Assembly (NCBI GenBank): GCA_012517375.1 | Contig: JAAYVC010000051.1 | Span: 1-34,263 of the forward strand | DNA length: 34,263 nucleotides | Origin: a bacterium | GTDB lineage: Bacteria > Hydrothermota > Tepidihabitantia > B3-TA06 | Direction of reading: 5' to 3' | In this document: positions 30,398 to 34,263 of the stretch, in pieces | Layout: every line of letters begins with the position of its first letter | Numbering within the stretch: the stretch's first letter is position 1 | The notes under the pieces: generated by a model | What the model saw: the letters and a program-made list of their open reading frames with translations, nothing else | The model's database searches: none | What the model was told of the DNA's origin: nothing | Program-made: the position numbers and the translations under genes

Positions 30398-30630
30398 CTA
30401 TACCAGCTTCTTAGCCATCCTTGTTTCTAAGGGAACAAAACCTTGTTCTGCGAACAAACTCTTTGCCGGTTCATTTGACGCCCACACAATGAGATCGATT
30501 GTTGAAATACTACTCGACAGAATCCATTTCTCCGCTTCACACATAAGTTTGTAGCTTCTAGCTGCAAGCGTACAATAGAATCCAAATCGGATCCCATTGC
30601 TTTTCTTATAGCGATTGACATTTCTGACAC
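30398..30630 (-). pseudogene. GNAT acetyltransferase remnant
   Basis: The N-terminus (MSIAIRKAMGSDLDSIVRLQ) is a standard GNAT opening. After about residue 30 the frame changes, and another frame reads EAEKWILSSSISTIDLIVWA then SNEPAKSLFAEQGFVPLETR with MAKKL at the end, a typical GNAT C-terminus. The middle ~70 residues, including the acetyl-CoA loop, are absent, so the gene has lost an internal block and is out of frame. It ends at the TAG at 30398-30400. No intact copy is present in the window. Confidence 0.75.
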
Positions 30631-30661
30631 CTCACTAATTCCCGACCAAGGTCAGCCAAGG

Positions 30662-31576
30662 TTACTTTTTCTTCGGCTTCGCCTTCTTAACAGGACGGAA
30701 GATACCTATTTTCATAATTTCTGCAATATTCGCATGCTTGTCTATCTTCGGTACAATAAGGGGCTTTGCGGATGAAATCAAAGTAGTTATACCGGGACCA
30801 TGACCGGCTAGAAGGCAATCGGAATGAACGACTATCCCAATTGTGACTGCTCCTTTGCGCCAGCTGCGTCCATAGCAGTTGTCATGATCCATAATGGCAA
30901 CGAAATCGCCAAAACGAAGCCTGTCTAGCCCGAGCCTTTTTATCTCGGCGCGATCGGTAGTCATTATGTCGTAGTCGCCGGTGCCCATAGATGTAGAACC
31001 TGTGCCTGAACCCATAAGATAACCTGGAACCAAAGCGGCAACAGGCACTTCAATTTTGCCGGCTTTCAACTCCTTTATACCCATCTTCTGAAGAAGCATG
31101 GGATCAAGGCTGTAGCAGAGAATATCGGGATAATCGAGTAGCTTGAGACCTTGCCCCCATCCCTTTACGAGGAACTTATCGTCCATATTAAGCTTCTCAA
31201 GAACTTCATCAGGGAAATCGATCATCACGTGCTCAGCCCCGCCGTGATGACCTGTAACCACGCCTTTCTTTCCTTTTGCGTCGCCTGTAACTATGACAGC
31301 CTCGTTGCCTATGCAGGAGTAAAAATGGTAGGAAGCGTTTTGAAAACCATATCGCTTCTCCTCGTCGACAACCGTAGAGACACCAGGCTCCAGGTGGTCG
31401 CCCTCCCATCCGAAGGCGGAATGTCCGACTTTAATATTGTAACTAATGCCGCCAATTGAAGGCAGTGCGAAGGGACCTCCGCCAGCATCTACCGAATGAC
31501 TTCTCGTAGGCGCAGGAAAGGCAACCCTCCCCTGAACAGACAATTTTACTACCCTGTCTTTGTTTGTGCGAATCAT
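30662..31576 (-). CDS. DUF4438 family protein
   Basis: 304 residues matching my knowledge of the DUF4438 family, known from Thermotogae and other anaerobes and of unknown function. Characteristic parts are GHSAFGWEGDHLEPGVS, GDAKGKKGVVTGHHGGAEHV, PGYLMGSGTGSTSMGTGDYD and FGDFVAIMDHDNCYGRSW with several conserved His and Asp. There is no signal peptide, so it is cytosolic, and it ends in a Lys-rich tail (KKAKPKKK). AGGAGG precedes the ATG. Monocistronic with its own promoter. It is divergent from 31723-32415. Confidence 0.85.
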   Translation of the reverse strand: MIRTNKDRVVKLSVQGRVAFPAPTRSHSVDAGGGPFALPSIGGISYNIKVGHSAFGWEGDHLEPGVSTVVDEEKRYGFQNASYHFYSCIGNEAVIVTGDAKGKKGVVTGHHGGAEHVMIDFPDEVLEKLNMDDKFLVKGWGQGLKLLDYPDILCYSLDPMLLQKMGIKELKAGKIEVPVAALVPGYLMGSGTGSTSMGTGDYDIMTTDRAEIKRLGLDRLRFGDFVAIMDHDNCYGRSWRKGAVTIGIVVHSDCLLAGHGPGITTLISSAKPLIVPKIDKHANIAEIMKIGIFRPVKKAKPKKK

Positions 31577-31605
31577 AAATCCTCCTTGCGCGAGTCTTAA
31601 ATTGG

Positions 31606-31634
31606 ATTATAGTTGAGCATTAATATATTGTCAA
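31606..31634 (-). promoter_or_regulatory. Promoter for DUF4438 gene
   Basis: Minus strand TTGACA (31634-31629), 17-bp spacer, TATAAT (31611-31606), a full consensus. Confidence 0.7.
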
Positions 31635-31670
31635 ATATTAGCAAGTCTGTCGATTCAATCTTTCGCAAGC

Positions 31671-31698
31671 TTGACAACTCTCAAATTAGGTTTATAGT
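31671..31698 (+). promoter_or_regulatory. Promoter for 31723-32415
   Basis: TTGACA (31671-31676), 16-bp spacer, TATAGT (31693-31698), 24 bp before the TTG start. Confidence 0.65.
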
Positions 31699-31722
31699 TT
31701 TACCAAACCAAGGAGGATTATT

Positions 31723-32415
31723 TTGAAAAAGATACTTCCGATTGTATCGCTTGCTTTACCGGCAATCCTATCAGCTCAGTTGGGAGGATTGCTGAACGCC
31801 CCTAAACTCAACACCTCAAACGTCGACAATTTCGTAAAGGAAGTTGACGCTTTTGAGGTTAGAGTTGACACAGCGACAAATCTCTTATACACAGCCACGG
31901 ACATATTCTTCGTTTCGGTCGATTCCTTCAAGACCCTGCCTCCTATGGAGAAGATGTGGAACGATGTGAAAACCGATATCAAGAATGCTGCAACGGATGA
32001 GATGAAAACTGCCGCTCAGCAAGGTTATCTCAAGTACGCTCAAAACATAACTTCCAGAAAAGATAAACTAGACGAAATCTGGCAAGATAATACAGTCAGA
32101 AATGAACTTCTGGGTTATCTAATCGGACGCAAGGAGATGCTCAATATCGTAAAGGATAGCCTTCTTAAAGCTATTGAAATAGACGAGAAAGCCGTAATGG
32201 ATTATGAAGCCATTGTCAGCAAAGGCACTACAGCTGTAACCGATCTTACAAATCAGATAGCGGCAAACCCAATGTCAATAGCCTCTGCAAAACCCGTACT
32301 GGACAAAGGTAAAACAGCTCTTTCTAGCATAGCCGAAATCAAAAAAGATGTTGAAGAACACATAAAACTGGCTAAATACATTGTAGAGAAAATCAAGGAA
32401 GCCTTGGGCGGTTGA
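31723..32415 (+). CDS. Exported helical protein, unknown
   Basis: 230 residues from a TTG with AGGAGG ~6 bp upstream. It has a signal peptide (LPIVSLALPAILSAQ) and a mature part made almost wholly of long charged helices (VDNFVKEVDAFEVRVDTATN, DKLDEIWQDNTVRNELLGYL, EHIKLAKYIVEKIKEALGG), so a helical bundle is likely. No Cys, no enzyme motif. Probably periplasmic. It ends at the bidirectional terminator shared with the convergent 32475-33806 gene. Family not recognised. Confidence 0.75.
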   Translation: MKKILPIVSLALPAILSAQLGGLLNAPKLNTSNVDNFVKEVDAFEVRVDTATNLLYTATDIFFVSVDSFKTLPPMEKMWNDVKTDIKNAATDEMKTAAQQGYLKYAQNITSRKDKLDEIWQDNTVRNELLGYLIGRKEMLNIVKDSLLKAIEIDEKAVMDYEAIVSKGTTAVTDLTNQIAANPMSIASAKPVLDKGKTALSSIAEIKKDVEEHIKLAKYIVEKIKEALGG

Positions 32416-32433
32416 TAAGATAGAACAAAATCC

Positions 32434-32461
32434 AAAAAGCGGGGCTAAAGCCCCGCTTTTT
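32434..32461. terminator. Bidirectional intrinsic terminator
   Basis: AAAAAGCGGGGC (32434-32445), loop TAAA, GCCCCGCTTTTT (32450-32461). A/T tracts on both sides let it serve both convergent genes. Confidence 0.88.
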
Positions 32462-32474
32462 AATTATTTGACAT

Positions 32475-33806
32475 TTATTCAATTAAACCGCGTTTCCGTA
32501 AAAGTTCTGAGACTGAATTTTCGAGTTCCGGAAGTGCCATATCATCAAGATCATAGTAAACCCTTGTAGAAGGTTTATTGATTTCTATTATCTTTCCAAG
32601 ATCTATAGGAGTCCCAATTACAACCGAATCACAAGGAACAGAGTTTATTGAGGCCTTCATATCCGCTAGTTGTTCTGCTCCATATCCAAGCGCTGGCAGC
32701 AGAGGCGCCGTCTGATTGTACTTATCAATAGAGGCTTTAATACGACCAACAGCATAAGGCAAAGGGTTCACAATCTCGGAGGCGCCAAAACGCAGTGCAG
32801 CTACAGTCCCGGCTCCAGTTTTCATCTCGCCGTGCGTCAGCGTAGGACCGTCCTCTACAACAAGAACTCTTTTACCCCGAACAACACTCTCGTCCTCCAC
32901 TTTAACAGGGGATGCAGATTTAATGATCTTGGCGCCAGGGTTAAGTAATTTAGCGGCGTCTTCTACCTCTTTTATCTGTTCGGGTGAGGCAGAATCTATC
33001 TTGTTAATCAGAATGAGATCGGCCATACGGAAATTTACCGCCCCCGGGTAATAACGCCGCTCATGACCTGCCCTGAGTGGATCAGCTACAACAATTGCAA
33101 GATCGGATTTGTAGAAGGGAACATCGTTGTTTCCGCCATCCCAAATTACAAGCTGAAACTCCTTTTCACATTCTGCAAGTATCGCACCGTAATCTACGCC
33201 GGCAAAAACAGTATTACCTGCACGAATATGAGGTTCGTATTCCTCGCGTTCTTCTATTGTGCATTTTTGACTATCCATATCTTCTATCGAATCGAACCTC
33301 TGAACAGCTTGTGCGGCAAGGTCGCCATAAGGCATAGGGTGCCGGACAGCCGCATAACGTATCCCATGCTTACGCAGTATGGATGCTATAGCTCTTGAAG
33401 TTTGAGACTTGCCTGCGCCGGTACGAACTGCACAAACAGATATTACTGGTATTTTAGAAGAAATCATGGTCGACTTAGGTCCAAGAAGACGAAAATCCGC
33501 GCCACGGGAAAGCGCCCATGAAGCCTTGTCCATTACGTATTCATGACTGACATCTGAATATGAAAAAACAACTTCATCAGCACAATGCTTCCTGATTAAA
33601 TCTGAAAGCTTCTCCTCCGCCTCAATCGGAATTCCGTCCGGGTACAGTGAGCCTGCAAGTACTGCAGGGTATTTTCTGCCTTCGATGTCTGGAATCTGAG
33701 TAGCAGTAAATGCAACTACCTCGTAGTTCTCGTTACCCCTGTAAAAAACGTTGAAGTTATGAAAATCCCTGCCTGCAGCGCCCATTATTATTACTTTTTT
33801 TCTCAT
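32475..33806 (-). CDS. COG2403-type P-loop GTPase/ATPase (cyclic-2,3-diphosphoglycerate synthetase-like)
   Basis: 443 residues from the ATG at 33806, chosen over an ATG 27 bp upstream because AAGGAG is correctly placed. It starts with a Rossmann-like domain (KVIIMGAAGRDFHNFNVFYR). A P-loop follows at residues 130-136 (GAGKSQT in VRTGAGKSQTSRAI), then VIWDGGNNDVPF, LILINKIDS (an NKxD-like guanine motif) and VEDGPTLTHG. This is the layout of COG2403 predicted GTPases, related to archaeal cyclic 2,3-diphosphoglycerate synthetase. The actual reaction in bacteria is not established. Cytosolic and monocistronic. Confidence 0.85.
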   Translation of the reverse strand: MRKKVIIMGAAGRDFHNFNVFYRGNENYEVVAFTATQIPDIEGRKYPAVLAGSLYPDGIPIEAEEKLSDLIRKHCADEVVFSYSDVSHEYVMDKASWALSRGADFRLLGPKSTMISSKIPVISVCAVRTGAGKSQTSRAIASILRKHGIRYAAVRHPMPYGDLAAQAVQRFDSIEDMDSQKCTIEEREEYEPHIRAGNTVFAGVDYGAILAECEKEFQLVIWDGGNNDVPFYKSDLAIVVADPLRAGHERRYYPGAVNFRMADLILINKIDSASPEQIKEVEDAAKLLNPGAKIIKSASPVKVEDESVVRGKRVLVVEDGPTLTHGEMKTGAGTVAALRFGASEIVNPLPYAVGRIKASIDKYNQTAPLLPALGYGAEQLADMKASINSVPCDSVVIGTPIDLGKIIEINKPSTRVYYDLDDMALPELENSVSELLRKRGLIE

Positions 33807-33851
33807 GCGAGCTCCTTTATTGTATTGAGGCAATAATCCTGTCGGAATGCA

Positions 33852-33879
33852 AGCATACTGATTAGAGTTGACTTGTCAA
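33852..33879 (-). promoter_or_regulatory. Promoter for 32475-33806
   Basis: Minus strand TTGACA (33879-33874), 16-bp spacer, TATGCT (33857-33852), 45 bp before the ATG. Confidence 0.65.
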
Positions 33880-33917
33880 CACATCTTGTATAACCTATTG
33901 GTCAGTCTGCAGCTAGT

Positions 33918-34260
33918 TGTCCATGGTCAAGAGATTGTCATCAGGGATAGTAGGATTGAGTTCATCGAGAAGTAGGACAGGGAAGAGCAAGAAGTTATCA
34001 TAGAGCTGATTGCAGCAGAGGGAATGGGTTCGCCTTTATCGTTCCATCTGGTTATGAACCGGGATCTGGTACGTCTCGACCGCTTGCGAACCGCCGGGCG
34101 GAAGTTTCTAGCTCCCTGAATACCCGGAGAGGCTTGCGCATCTGATAACATAATATGCTCATCCTTACTGTTTGCAGGAGGTTCATGCTCCCTAGGGTTT
34201 TATAAGCAAGCTGGATAAGCGGCCTCTCTCCTTCTTTAGCTCTTTTTTTCTAAGTCTGCT
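33918..34260 (-). repeat. 344-bp interspersed repeat, copy 2 (inverted)
   Basis: Reverse complement of 12245-12588, about 95% identical by eye with three single-base indels. It ends 3 bp before the window edge, where the sequence already differs from the flank of copy 1, so the boundary is probably real. It lies upstream of the 32475-33806 gene without overlapping its promoter. No gene is supported here. Confidence 0.85.
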
Positions 34261-34263
34261 TAA

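Overview
This window comes from a bacterium with a Gram-negative type (diderm) envelope. It carries a LolA-type periplasmic lipoprotein carrier, several exported lipoproteins and small outer-membrane-barrel-like proteins. Many genes encode exported proteins of families with no assigned role (DUF4097, DUF4438, PEGA, exported TldD/PmbA-like). The mix of COG2403-type P-loop protein, DUF4438, RimO and many lineage-specific lipoproteins fits an uncultured candidate phylum of the WOR-3/Stahlbacteria/TA06 kind, but that is a guess from gene content and not a demonstrated placement. No rRNA, tRNA, CRISPR array, integrase or intact transposase was found.

Layout. 1-5.1 kb: tandem paralogous exported beta-propeller proteins, a small lipoprotein barrel, and two small proteins of a HicA-like fold around a membrane protein, all on the minus strand. 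5.2-8.7 kb: a two-gene operon of exported TldD/PmbA-like proteins, one with an intact HExxxH zinc motif and one with every visible zinc ligand lost. 9-12.1 kb: a helical exported protein, a DUF4097 beta-helix protein, two tiny membrane proteins, and a second copy of the lipoprotein barrel coupled to a membrane protein. 12.2-14.7 kb: one copy of a 344-bp repeat, two more HicA-like-fold genes and a radical SAM protein. 14.9-17.2 kb: a restriction-modification island whose methyltransferase lacks its catalytic half and whose MvaI/BcnI-like endonuclease lacks its N-terminal catalytic half, with a coupled PD-(D/E)XK plus winged-helix gene between them. 17.5-20.4 kb: an aldehyde dehydrogenase followed by three decayed copies of its C-terminal coding tail, REP-like palindromes and a nucleotidyltransferase. 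20.7-26.3 kb: PEGA protein, bactofilin-like membrane protein, MATE transporter, and a TPR-thioredoxin protein. 26.4-30.3 kb: a tightly packed operon lolA - hotdog thioesterase - rimO - barrel - LolB-like lipoprotein. 30.4-34.3 kb: a GNAT pseudogene, DUF4438, a small exported helical protein, a COG2403 P-loop protein, and the inverted second copy of the 344-bp repeat.

Promoters are unusually easy to read. Eighteen CTTGACA/TATAAT-like pairs were found, and fourteen of them have a 16-bp spacer. Several place the start codon about 6-10 bases after the -10 box with no Shine-Dalgarno sequence, so those mRNAs are probably leaderless, while other genes in the same window have strong AGGAGG sites.

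The most unusual points are the exported TldD/TldE-like active/inactive pair, the four-member HicA-like-fold family, the chimeric restriction-modification island, the leaderless gene set and the aldehyde dehydrogenase tail relics.
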